Shown piece by piece: positions 53,763-64,000 of a stretch of 64,000 bases of DNA. The stretch is from Serilophus lunatus (lineage: Eukaryota; Chordata; Aves; Passeriformes; Eurylaimidae). Numbering within the stretch: the first letter of the stretch is position 1; each line of letters opens with the position of its first letter. The DNA lies in the NCBI GenBank assembly GCA_013399895.1, contig VXBA01002417.1:2115381-2179380 (forward strand). The letters are read 5' to 3'. The notes under the pieces were generated by a model. It was not told where the DNA came from and did not search any database. It saw only the letters and a program-made list of their open reading frames with translations. The position numbers were made by a program, and so were the translations under genes.

Positions 53763-55424
53763 GAAAACAAAAAAAGAGAAAACAATAGTACCAGCTGCCA
53801 GGCAGCCTCAGAGAAAATGCCTCATTATTTACTGCAGGGAGAAATTGTTTATTTTATCTCTAACTATTTTGGAATATTTTAGGATTCATTATTTAAAATT
53901 TGTTAAACAAAGCTGTGAGATTTCAGTCTTTGTTGGTTTGTATTTAAAAGTCCTTTACTGACGTGACTTTATTGTGCTGCAAGTTTCCAAAACATTGTGC
54001 ATAATTTTCATGTAGTATATTGACAGTTTGATATTGTGACCATACAACAGAATGAGGGTTTAACATGACCTTAAATGATTCTATGTTTATAAATTAGCCC
54101 AGAAACTCCTGTTTTTTTCCTCTCAGTCAGAAACCCATTGGCAAAGTAGTATTCAAAAGATGTTGTGGTCAGATCCCTCATTCTCAGCTGTGTCCTTGGT
54201 TTCTGTGAGGAGAAATGTTGTAATTCATACCCACACAGGTCATTCACAAGAGAAATTCACCTATTCTGATGCAGGCATTTGAGCAGATGTTTTTTTGGTG
54301 GATAATTGAAAAAGGAAGGGCTCATGCCTTTGGAACAGCTTTATTACACATACTGTGCCTCCCTCCCCACCTCCATTTCTCCCCAGTTTGGAGGGTGAAC
54401 CAGCAAGATTCACACTCTTCCCAGTGGAAACTTTTTGTAGAGTTTCAAGAGAAGCTACTGAACATGTCTAATAACCACACTCCTCTCAGGGTCTCTGAAT
54501 CTTTCTTTCCAACAAATTCCTTTGCCAGCACTCAGTAGAGATAAAAAGGATTTGACTAAAAAATCTCACACCTTCTCTTACCTTGTCTGGCAGTGGACTT
54601 TGAAAATGAAGTTGGTGCTGTAGCACATGGGTGAGTATGTGATGGAAATGTGGCCCTTTACTTCTGAATGATGGAAGTGGAGGTGCTTCCTTAAGCATAA
54701 CTTAAAATCAATTACAAGGGCTACAAAGGAATCCATTTTTCAAGTTTTGCCTTTTTGGCTACATCCAAATGAATTTGCCAGTAATTTTTCTTCAACTTTA
54801 TAATAAGACTGAAGAAACACAAAATCTATTCATTTAAATCAGAGCCTTCTATGGAACCTAAGTGATACAACTTTGGACACAGGGGAGGAGCTGTGCTGCT
54901 CATGTGGCCTTTATATCATAGGTGGTATTTTCCTATGGTAAATTATTTTACAGTGTAGTGCTTTCATTGCTGTGGCATTGGTAATTATAATAAAATTTCT
55001 TAGCAACTAAATAAAACACTAGAAGTATATATTTTTGAAAATATATTGTTGAAAATCCAATCATAATGTCAGTAAATCCATTGGGAAGTGGTTAGAGATT
55101 TCCAATACCACATTTTTCTCTGTGAAAAATTATAATTTCTATACAGTACATGTTATGTAGAGCTTGTTTTCCTTGTTCCTGTCCACCACATACAGCATGG
55201 CCTACAGCTGAATTACATCTACATGTCACATTGACAGCACTACTCCAGCAAAGTGTCATGAGAATTTAAAGTGCTGTGAGCTGACATCTTATACACTTCT
55301 GCTCCTTTTCTTAAACCAGTAGTGACACTCTTCCCTTTCCAAAATGAGCTGATGTGAGAAATCATAAACCAACTCCAATCTAAATCTCATACACATCTAA
55401 ACATATCCATCTAAACCTTAAGTT

Positions 55425-55670
55425 GTGCAAGGGTAGATTTAGTTTGGATATTAGGAACAATTTCTTCACTAAAATGGTTGTCAAGCACTGGTACAGTCTG
55501 CCCAGGGCAGGGATGGAGTCACCATTCCTAGAAGGATTTAAAAGGCGTGTAATGTGGCACCTGGGTACATGGTTTAGTGACATGGTCAACTGCCTTGGCA
55601 GTTCTGGGTTAATGATTGGACTCAAAGATCTTAGAGGTCTTTTTCCAAATGATTCTATGATTCCACAGTT
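55425..55670 (+). repeat. CR1-like LINE 3' tail
   Basis: Forward CR1: 'ggatattaggaacaatttct', 'gtcaagcactggtacagtc', 'tgcccagggcagggatggag', 'cttggcagttctgggttaat' and the terminus 'aatgattctatgattcc'. The open frames seen across it on both strands are repeat-derived. Confidence 0.93.
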
Positions 55671-55826
55671 CTAGCACACTCAGTGAGAAGAGCAGCTGCC
55701 TCACAGCACCTCTACTGGACACCCAACTTTTCAAGAAAATGTGGCAAAAAAGATGAAAACCCTGGGAATTTTGTGTAATTTAGTGTTTTTCCCAGAGCAG
55801 AACTTGAGCATCTGCAGAAGAGCTGT

Positions 55827-55850
55827 AGATCTCAGCTAAGATCTCAGCTA
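55827..55850. repeat. 12-bp tandem duplication
   Basis: The unit AGATCTCAGCTA occurs twice head to tail. Confidence 0.9.
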
Positions 55851-57547
55851 AGCATATCCTGAACAGGAGGAACACAAAAGCAAAATTCTGAAAAATCAGA
55901 CAGAAGACTACTTCTAAAGAGGTATTATCATCACCACTTCAGAGGTTGGGATCAAAAAAAGTCTAAAATTCAAAATATAAACCCTCTGACCACTGTCACT
56001 GTCCCACAGCAACACCTAAGGGGGCTATTATAAGACAGATATGTAAAAGGACAAAACCAAAACTGCAGACACTTACACACTTAGCATTTTTTATTTCTTA
56101 AGTGTTTACCTTCACAACCAAAATACTGCTAAGCCAATAGAATTATTTTGTATATACAATATATGCTTTATGAATATATATGGAGCTGTGTTACTAAAAT
56201 CAATGCATACTTCTCAAAAATACTTTCATTTGTTTCCTTTATTAAATGAAGCCAGTGGATCTGCTAATTCTTATCTGGATAGCTATTCATCTCATTTTAA
56301 TGATCCCCCCTGGCTAGTTTTTATTTCTTTGTCCCACTTTGATCAGGCTGATTTTTAATCATGAAGACCCTCCTTGAAAAGTGTCTGTGATGTGATGTCC
56401 TGCGTCTACGTTTGAGAAAATTAACATTAATAAAGATTTGACTTTTTTGTATGCATCCAAGGCAGTTAAATTAGGAATATCTTCAGCAACTCAAAAACGA
56501 ATTTTTATTTCTGTGATGAATATCGATTTCTTTCTCAAGATGAGATTTCTTATAGAATGCCTCCAAGTGTAACATTTTTTATAGGAATTTGCCATTGATA
56601 ATATTAATAAATTTCAAGGGCATTTCAGACTTGTCAGCGTGAGGCCCGCCAGTATTATGTCACTCAAACTGAAGTCCTTTCTGACAACACAGTATTTTCT
56701 CCCAGTATTACTGACAGATGTCTCAAAAGCAAGTCACCTATTACATTCAGTGGTCGGTAGCTGACACTTCTCTGATTTTATATGCTAGAATATTACTCCA
56801 CAATAATTTAAAATGATTTCTCTCTTCAGTGGCTTTGAAACAGATAAAGCCATTTGTAACACCAGCCAGACAATTTTTACACTGTGGCAGCACATCACAC
56901 AGCCCACATTTTTCTCTTCTACAAGGGTTTTACTCACAGCAGGGACAAGACACCTATTTAATATCAGCCAGGGTAAAACTCACAAATTTTTTGTATTCCA
57001 TTTACCAAGAAATGCAATAAGGTCCTAAACATTTAAAGTAAACGCACCCCACATGACTCTGATCTTGCTGAGCAGCTTGGCAATTCAAAGGGATGTCAGG
57101 AAGATGCAACATTAAATTAACAGTGCTTTGCATTGATTTTATGAAAGATTAAGCATTGCAGAATTACAAGAAGAAAAGTTTAGGCTTCAGAAATGTGCTT
57201 GACATAAGGGAGTGAGCAGTGCAGATTCATTAATCAAAGTCTATAAGGACTTTATTAATAATCTTGCCTAATTGTTATAGAGGAAAACAATTATATTTTA
57301 AAACCTTTACATCATTTAGGGTACCTGCAGGAATTGCCTATTAAAAACTATATTCAGACAAAAGCTCCACTAATAAGATGAAAATTGTTGATATCAGTTT
57401 GGGGGAAATATATGAGTAATTTGGGCAAGGACGTGCTTGCAAGAATGTGTAGTTAATGAAAACATCTGAGAGAAGTTATTTGAAGCTTTCCTGGGCTATA
57501 TTTAATGACTCAACATCTCAGTGTACCAGACCACATTAAAGTGAAGT

Positions 57548-57565
57548 AAAAAAAAAAAAAAAAAA
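57548..57565. repeat. Poly-A run (18 bases)
   Basis: Uninterrupted A tract, no other feature attached. Confidence 0.95.
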
Positions 57566-58070
57566 GCTGAAGTTGAAGCTGCCGTGAATGACTTGCCATA
57601 GATAACCATTTGGGCTTTAGAACATGGATGCAAACCAATTCTTTACATTTTTTTCTCAGTAAACCTATTAATTTTTGTAATTAGTCAATTAAATACTTGC
57701 AGTTAAGCCTGTCTATCTCATCTGAACTAATCTTGACAGTGAACCAAACATTTTGGAGACAATGTCTGATTTTGTGGTTAAAAGATAATACCAGTACAAA
57801 ATGTTGGGAAAGCACATGAATAAAAAGGTCATTCCCAGCTATAAAAAGATTCAGGAAAAAAAAACAAAACAGAGGCAAATATATAATACTGTTAATTAGG
57901 TTATTGGAAAACTGAATTAATTTCTGTAGTGGAAGTCTTACCCTGAATGCTGGGGCATATTATATAAAATGATTTCTGGTTTTATGTAAATAAATATATA
58001 AATGAACACAGACTTTTATGATTGCTCAACCAAATAGAAAATATATGCTTTCTTGGTTTAAATAATGTCC

Positions 58071-58086
58071 TTTTTTTTTTTTTTTT
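58071..58086. repeat. Poly-T run (16 bases) ending in CAG
   Basis: The tract is followed by CAG, so it resembles a splice acceptor on the plus strand. The downstream sequence soon meets stops and gives no recognisable peptide, so it is listed only as a homopolymer. Confidence 0.9.
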
Positions 58087-59681
58087 CAGCTGCATGGTCC
58101 TATACCTTTTAAATTTTACTTTAAACGTTCCTATTTCTCTGCAAGTTTATTCTGCACAGCATTTGGTGAGGACCTCTACAAAGCATATTGTTTAAAACTA
58201 AATAAATATCCTCTACTTCAGTGCTTTTCTCCTGGTGAATTTGTGAAAGTACCTTTAAAAAATAAGTCTCCTTTTTTTTTTCCCTTGAAAGACTTTGGTG
58301 TAGAACCACTAAATTATTTTTACTGTATGCACCTCTACAACACTATTCAGTAAGAGCAATCAGGCCATATTTTCCACTCATGCTTATGTAAATCACAAAT
58401 AAATCATTTCAGCCAGCAGGCATGACCCAGTGAGAACACATTCCCAGCTGTTAAGCATGGGCTTAGTCAGGAAAGATTTGTTGGAGTCTGTGGTTTATGC
58501 TAAATGCAAGTAAAGAGCAGATTTGTCTTTGCTCCTGGTTTATAGAACATGCCTAGAATTTGGGGTTTTGTAACAGGCTTTATCATTTTGTTCTTTCCTG
58601 AATGTACACGGTGAGCTAATTACTGCAAGTAGGAGTTGTGATCCCATTCAAACTCTGATTCAGACCTCGATTCTCCTTGGCATCCTACTGTTACCTGAGC
58701 ATCCTCTTCTTTACCCTTATCATACACAATAGCAGCAATTTACTGACAAACTGCAGAGCCAGGAAGAGAAATAATGTACCCTCGTCTTCCCATTCTTCTG
58801 GATTCATTTCCTCAGGGTTTAAGCTGAAATTCACAACCCTGAGCAGCTTCAAATCCTTGGCTCTTTTTTTCCACTGCAGTTGTCCTACCATCTGTCTCAG
58901 ACTGCCTTTTGCAGGTTGTCCTAGGAACTGGCATGGTTTGGAGAAAAACCACAAGACTTTGAGCTACAGGGTTGAAGGGCAGCATCAAAAAACACTTTAC
59001 AGTTTTTGATGTCTTATTTATCCAATATATGTATCGTGTGCATATTCTGAACACAACGTTTCATACATCTGAGAAGAGACAAATAAGATTGAGCTGAATA
59101 AGGACAGAGTCTATAAAGTCCCCACGCACAGTGACAGATGAATATGCATCCACCCTCATACAGCCCAAGTGCATGCAAACAGCAAAATCAAATTTAATTT
59201 CTTCTCTATCAAATAAGACAGAGCATGCTGTATTCTTCAAGTAATCAGTGTTATCTACTCAGGGACTGATATCTGTGATCTCCTAAACTCTGTTAGCTTG
59301 GCCTTTGGAAGATCTTTCTCTGTGATTAGATAGTGGGTATGATGTGGTCAAATGAATGGGTGCATCAGTGCACACACACTACTGCCTAGGCATTGACAGT
59401 GGGAAACCAAGATCCCTCCTTGCCTGCATCCCAAAATCTAGGGAGAAGATAGTGGTCAGTTAAAAAAAGTAACATCAAATTAGAGGGAACAGACTCTTTA
59501 CCAGCTCTACATTTACCACAATTTCTCTAAAATTACTCAGTACAAAAAGACATGCAATATCAAATCCCACATGTGAAAAAAAGGACTCTATCCCAAAACT
59601 GCTGAATCACTGATTAACAGAGTTATAGATTGAATTAAAGCATGATTTTTTTTCTTTAGCATGTAACTTTCTATGGAACAC

Positions 59682-59699
59682 TTTTTTTTTTTTTTTTTT
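59682..59699. repeat. Poly-T run (18 bases)
   Basis: Uninterrupted T tract in intergenic DNA. Confidence 0.95.
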
Positions 59700-60606
59700 C
59701 AAAAACACATCTTCCTAAGCTCATATTTCCATTTAATAAGGGAGATGCATTAAGGGATCAAGGCTTTATTCAATCTAAGCATTTAAATTACTTAATGGAA
59801 TGTAAAACAGAAGCAAAATTTTAAACTGATGGCTGTCGGCAGTCCTGAGCTGCCATGGGCTTAATCGACTACTTTCTGGACAATATTCATCAGTCAAACC
59901 CGACTTGCAGGGCTCCACACCTGAATAGCTGATGGTAAAGTCAATGGCTGGTGCAGTGCCGAGCTTCAGGTCTAATGGTCCCACACAGACTTCAGAGCTC
60001 AGTTCCTGTATGTTTTTATAACCTGCCCAGTGTAATTACACTTGATATAACTCAGGCTGTCTTGGAGCTCCCTGTGCTCACTTCTGGCCTCCACAAATTA
60101 CACTTAAGCGTATGGGACCTTTTCACCAGCCCTTGTGCAGAGTCAAGAATTGGGTCTTGCTTCCACAGCCATCAGCCTTTTACATTTTAAACCCCACTTA
60201 ATTAAGGTTTAGTGTCTGCCTTTATGAGCAGTATTTGTATATGCTTGGGTTTTTTGTTATTAAAGAGTTATACTTTACAGTAAAATAATAATAACTTTTT
60301 TATGTTTCTTTACATGATTAATTCTATTTTAAAAGAGACATAGCAGCAGCAAGAATAGTGAGAGTTCAGTTCTTCTTAACTCCTGGAATCACGAATCATT
60401 CAAGCAAGTAAACTCAAAACAGCTGTGGTAATTGGCTGAAATTGCCACTTTTAATGACACAAATTACACCAGAGTGATGTCTAATGAAAGCTGCAATACC
60501 CAGCATCTATATGCAAAATTTAAAACATTCTCCTAAATTGTGTTGACCTCTCTTGTTTAATACCCTGCTAATCTTTGAAAATTGGAAACAAATGCTTCAA
60601 TTAAGA

Positions 60607-60628
60607 GACAATTAATTGACAATTAATT
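60607..60628. repeat. 11-bp tandem duplication with TAAT cores
   Basis: The unit GACAATTAATT is repeated twice without spacer. Each copy carries the overlapping palindrome AATTAATT, a sequence type often bound by homeodomain proteins. Confidence 0.8.
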
Positions 60629-61414
60629 CAACAATAAGCAGATGGCCAGAAAGAGCATCCTGCTATTAAATGAATCAAATGTGAGATGGAGCATTTGACC
60701 TTTCCTATGTAAAGCTCCCCTCCTTGAAAAAAAAAAAAACACTTTTCTTGAAAAAGAGAGTGTGTGGATTTTTTTTTGTGTCATACTGTGCAGAGCTATA
60801 ACTTTGAAAAATGAAAATAAAAAGCTTATTTACATCAGTATTTTGGTCTAGGGGATAGGAATTGTGAATTAGGAGAGGAATAAGGAGCAATAGCATGTGC
60901 AAGTACAAGAGGATTTACAATAGCTCTCGCACCCCAAGGCCTAATAGAAGAAAATAAAGCCACCATTATCATCAAAACTGCAGATGATCTCATAAAGGCC
61001 GTGTCTACATGAGGAGGTCAGCGCAGAACAAGCTCTGTTATGAATTTAAAGTGCAGTTGAAACTTTGCCTGGCTCCCCACACAGGAGCGACGGCTGCTTT
61101 ATCATGGTTACGATGGATGATGCGCTTTAAAGGGGCTCAGGGCAGGAGTGTCTGCTCTGATCGTTGTGCATTAACCCGAACTGGAGTAAGGCACTGAGAG
61201 AACAAAGCAACCAAAGGTCAAGCCTGCCTTTCTGCAGGTTGCAAGCAGAGACATGGCTGATTTGCATCCCATCACCCCTTCTCAGCCGCTCTGCAGGTGG
61301 GACAGGGCAGCTCAGCAACACATGAGGAAAAACGCTCTTTATATTCATCTGTCTACTCTTTCCCCTATAACATCCCCATGCAGATTAGACTAATGGATTA
61401 TTGCCTTAGCTGAT

Positions 61415-61795
61415 ATCATAGAATCACACAATGGTTTGGTTGGAAGGAACCTCCAGATTCATCCAGTTCCAATTCCCAGGCATGGGCATGGATACTTTCC
61501 ATGATCCCAGGTTGCTCCAAGTCCCATCCAACCTGGCCTTGAATACTTCCAGGGATGGGGCTGGAAAAGCTTCCCTGAGCAACTTGTGCCAGGGCTTCAC
61601 AGTCAAGAATTTCTTTGTGTTATCTGATCTCAGTCTGCCCTCCACCTCTGTGTGAAGCCATTCCCCTTTGCCCAGTCACTTCGTGTCCTTGTCCAAAGTC
61701 CCACTCCAGCTCTCTGGTAGGCTCTGGAAGGGACTCTAGAGCCTCCCTGGAGCCTTCTCTCATCCAGCCCTCTCATCCTTTTGCAGGGATGTATG
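61415..61795 (-). repeat. CR1-like LINE fragment
   Basis: Reverse CR1 of about 380 bases: 'tcatagaatcacacaatggt', 'ggttggaaggaacctccag', 'catccagttccaattcccag', 'gtcccatccaacctggcctt', 'gggatggggctggaaaagct' and 'gtgccagggcttcacagtc'. Its several overlapping open frames are repeat-derived. Confidence 0.93.
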
Positions 61796-64000
61796 AGGAG
61801 AAAACTTGAATTCCATAGGAAAACTCCCTTGGGCAAGTTCAGGGTTTCACTCTACATATCTCAAAGGATCAAAGCCAGATTCTCAGTAGCACTGGGACTA
61901 TTTCCAGATAACTTCATAAAATGGTCCCTTTTTAGCTCTTTGTTTCTTTGAGAAAATGGGTAAAATTCTAATTTTTCTCAGAACATCATTGTATACGTAA
62001 GTAGAAAATTATGCTGAATTTTCAATGCAAATAATCAATGTATAAAACAGAGAAACCATTTGTCACAAACCTGTGTTTATGGGACACTAAGAAATTAATT
62101 TTATTAGCCAAAAAAAAAAAAATTCTCTCAAACAAATTACGAAAGATAAATTGGTGCGAAAAGATAAACTTGACCAAGGTGAGAATTCCTCTAAAAAAAT
62201 TACCTACAGACAAACCAGTTTGGCTGTTCTCCAAATTTTTTTTCAGTCCATAGCTAAAAAACAATGGTTAATGACTGAGATTTATAAATAAATAATTTAT
62301 ATCATCCTACACATAGTGCTGCTGGAGCTCTCACTGTGTTTCATTTGTTGATGTATTTTATACAGTCTGGCTATGATTTCATTGGTAATTTATAGTGCAT
62401 AAACCTTGACACCTGGGTGGCAGAAGCAGTAAGCTCAGCTTCCTGAGGCTTTCACATAGGTAAAGCAAGCAGGTTAATCATTGCTTATACCTACAGCCAT
62501 CTGAGTTTTGTTAATATTCATCATGTGCTCCTGCCCTTTATTTCAGTGTATGTCTCTTAATCCCACCATGAGAACAACCTAATCCAAAAGCTGGAGCAGC
62601 AAGACCATTAAGCAAATTCATGAATACTTTCCTCATAATACTCATCTTTCCTGTGTCAACATAATAGTGATGTTTTTTCCTTTAATATTAATAATACATC
62701 TGTACTTGAAAAAAGGTTTTTTTAAGTATTCCAGAAGTTAAACAACCAAATAGAAGTCAATGTATAAAATCAGTTGTATTCTGTGAGTTGTGCTTGGACA
62801 TAATGATGTCCCCTAGAAAGTACCTCCCGAATTGGTGAGACCCTGGGTAAAAGCTTGTGTTGTTCAGACAACAAATGTGTCGACAGAAATAATGAAGCTG
62901 CTTTCTCCAAGTAGCTCATGGAAAGTACAAATCATCAATGGAGTTGAAAATACACTTTATGATTGTGTCAGGAAACAAAAGAAGGAGGAGAGGAAAAACA
63001 ATCATTTCATTGTTAATAAAGCCAGTGTCCTTAAATAGCTCGTTAACTGCAACAGCTTTATGAAGAAATCAGACAGAAAGTAATGTGATGGCACAGAGAG
63101 ATGGCACGTGGTGGAGCACAGCACTTGCAGTGGCACAGTCAGGACTGTCTAGCTCTGAACTGGGGAGTTGGAAAAAATCACAGAGTTTAGTTGCATGGCA
63201 TGCAACTTCTAGTTAGAATAACAGACCTCTCAAATTTTAAATATTAATGATTTTAGCATTGCACACCTTTGATTCCTGTTTAGTTTCCTCCTACTCCTGC
63301 TTAGGACAAGAGACTGTGAAATAATAATGACATATTTTAAATAAATGTATAAGCCCTAAAGAAATATTTTTTCTCTTATAAAGACTTATTTACACTTGAA
63401 TAGTGAAGTTTTGGTTACTGGAGTCACTGTGTCAGTTGTTTTTGTTTTCATTTTCAAGAAGAGAGGTCTTGTGACTGATTACTGGATTATTTTGCCATTT
63501 GCAAGAGTTAAGTTAAACTTCCTGAGTGAGTGAACTCTAAAAACTGCTTTAACATTGTAGCACTGGTTCTAGGTTCCTTCATTAATTAAAATTTAAAGAG
63601 TCCCCCAGCAGTTTTGTGCTTGTCTCCTCTCGGAATACCTCAATCCACTGTACATGCTGCACTGTGCTGGGCCTGCACACTCATTAGCAGATGCCATATA
63701 AGTGACAAGACAAACAAAACCCCACAAACAAACACAGAAAACCCGAAACAAAAGTAAGCAAAAACAGAAGATACAGAATATTACTTAGGAAAATTCATAC
63801 ATAAATATGTGTTCAATTTTTCTTCACAGATCATTGAAATTTTAAAATATTTTAAATTGTTCTCTGATATCAAAAATGTGAATGTCTTCTGAAAACAGTA
63901 ATTTTCTTAATTAATAATATAACATTGGTTTTAAATTTGAAATGAGGAAAAAATATATATATACTTTTTTTCATTTTCAGCTTTCCATTTTAAAACTTTT

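Larger units (their letters stand above)
53763..64000. other. Intergenic stretch to the right edge, no supported gene
   Basis: AT-rich DNA with CR1 fragments at about 55425 and 61415 and homopolymers at 57548-57565 (A), 58071-58086 (T) and 59682-59699 (T). Several TAAT-rich, low-repeat stretches (about 57080-57300 and 60530-60710) could be conserved non-coding elements. A slightly CpG-richer patch lies at about 61010-61190. No exon of LRP1B, the expected neighbour from mammalian gene order, was recognised. Confidence 0.65.

Noticed and set aside
55380..55674. Opposing frames of 81 and 83 codons
   Set aside because: They are the two strands of the CR1 tail at 55425-55670.
58071..58110. Poly-T followed by CAG read as a splice acceptor
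   Set aside because: No open frame of note follows and no matching donor is seen, so the homopolymer alone is the simpler reading.
61424..61836. Several overlapping frames of 64-74 codons on both strands
   Set aside because: They fall wholly or mostly inside the CR1 fragment at 61415-61795.
1..64000. Search for CRISPR arrays, operons, tRNA or rRNA genes, and complete LTR elements
   Set aside because: The sequence is vertebrate nuclear DNA; no regularly spaced repeats, cloverleaf-like box A/B pairs, rRNA motifs or paired terminal repeats were seen.

Overview
The window looks like avian (bird) nuclear DNA. It is AT-rich and intron-dominated, and it carries nine fragments of CR1-type LINE 3' tails, recognisable by the ending 'ttccaacccaaaccattctatgattctatga', the hallmark interspersed repeat of birds and some other sauropsids. 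The species cannot be fixed from this sequence alone.

The one gene I can support is kynureninase (KYNU), a split gene on the minus strand. Nine coding exons run from the start codon at 35004 down to 5556: 34836-35004, 29476-29596, 22710-22792, 16972-17033, 15614-15685, 14028-14102, 12594-12740, 6355-6453 and 5556-5629. Every junction is GT-AG, the phases close exactly, and the exons give codons 1-300 plus two bases of codon 301, colinear with human KYNU without an indel. The pyridoxal-phosphate lysine (Lys276 by that numbering) is the last codon of the eighth coding exon. The C-terminal third (about 165 residues in mammals) is not visible in bases 1-5555 and presumably lies beyond the left edge. 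An intron acceptor just upstream of the start codon implies a 5'UTR exon further right, which I could not place.

From about 35 to 64 kb there is no gene I can support. It is repeat-bearing intergenic or 5'-intronic DNA, with homopolymer runs, five CR1 fragments, an 11-base assembly gap (53725-53735) inside A-rich sequence, and several TAAT-rich stretches that look like possible non-coding regulatory elements. In mammals this side of KYNU leads to the LRP1B gene desert; that is context from known synteny, not something seen here.

I did not find a clearly new biological system. The observations most worth a second look are an exon-shaped 68-codon open frame in a KYNU intron (28849-29052, minus strand) that matches nothing I recognise, tandem GTNNGT splice donors on two KYNU exons, a perfect 24-bp palindrome at 42644-42667, and the suspicious gap-flanking sequence at about 53.7 kb.
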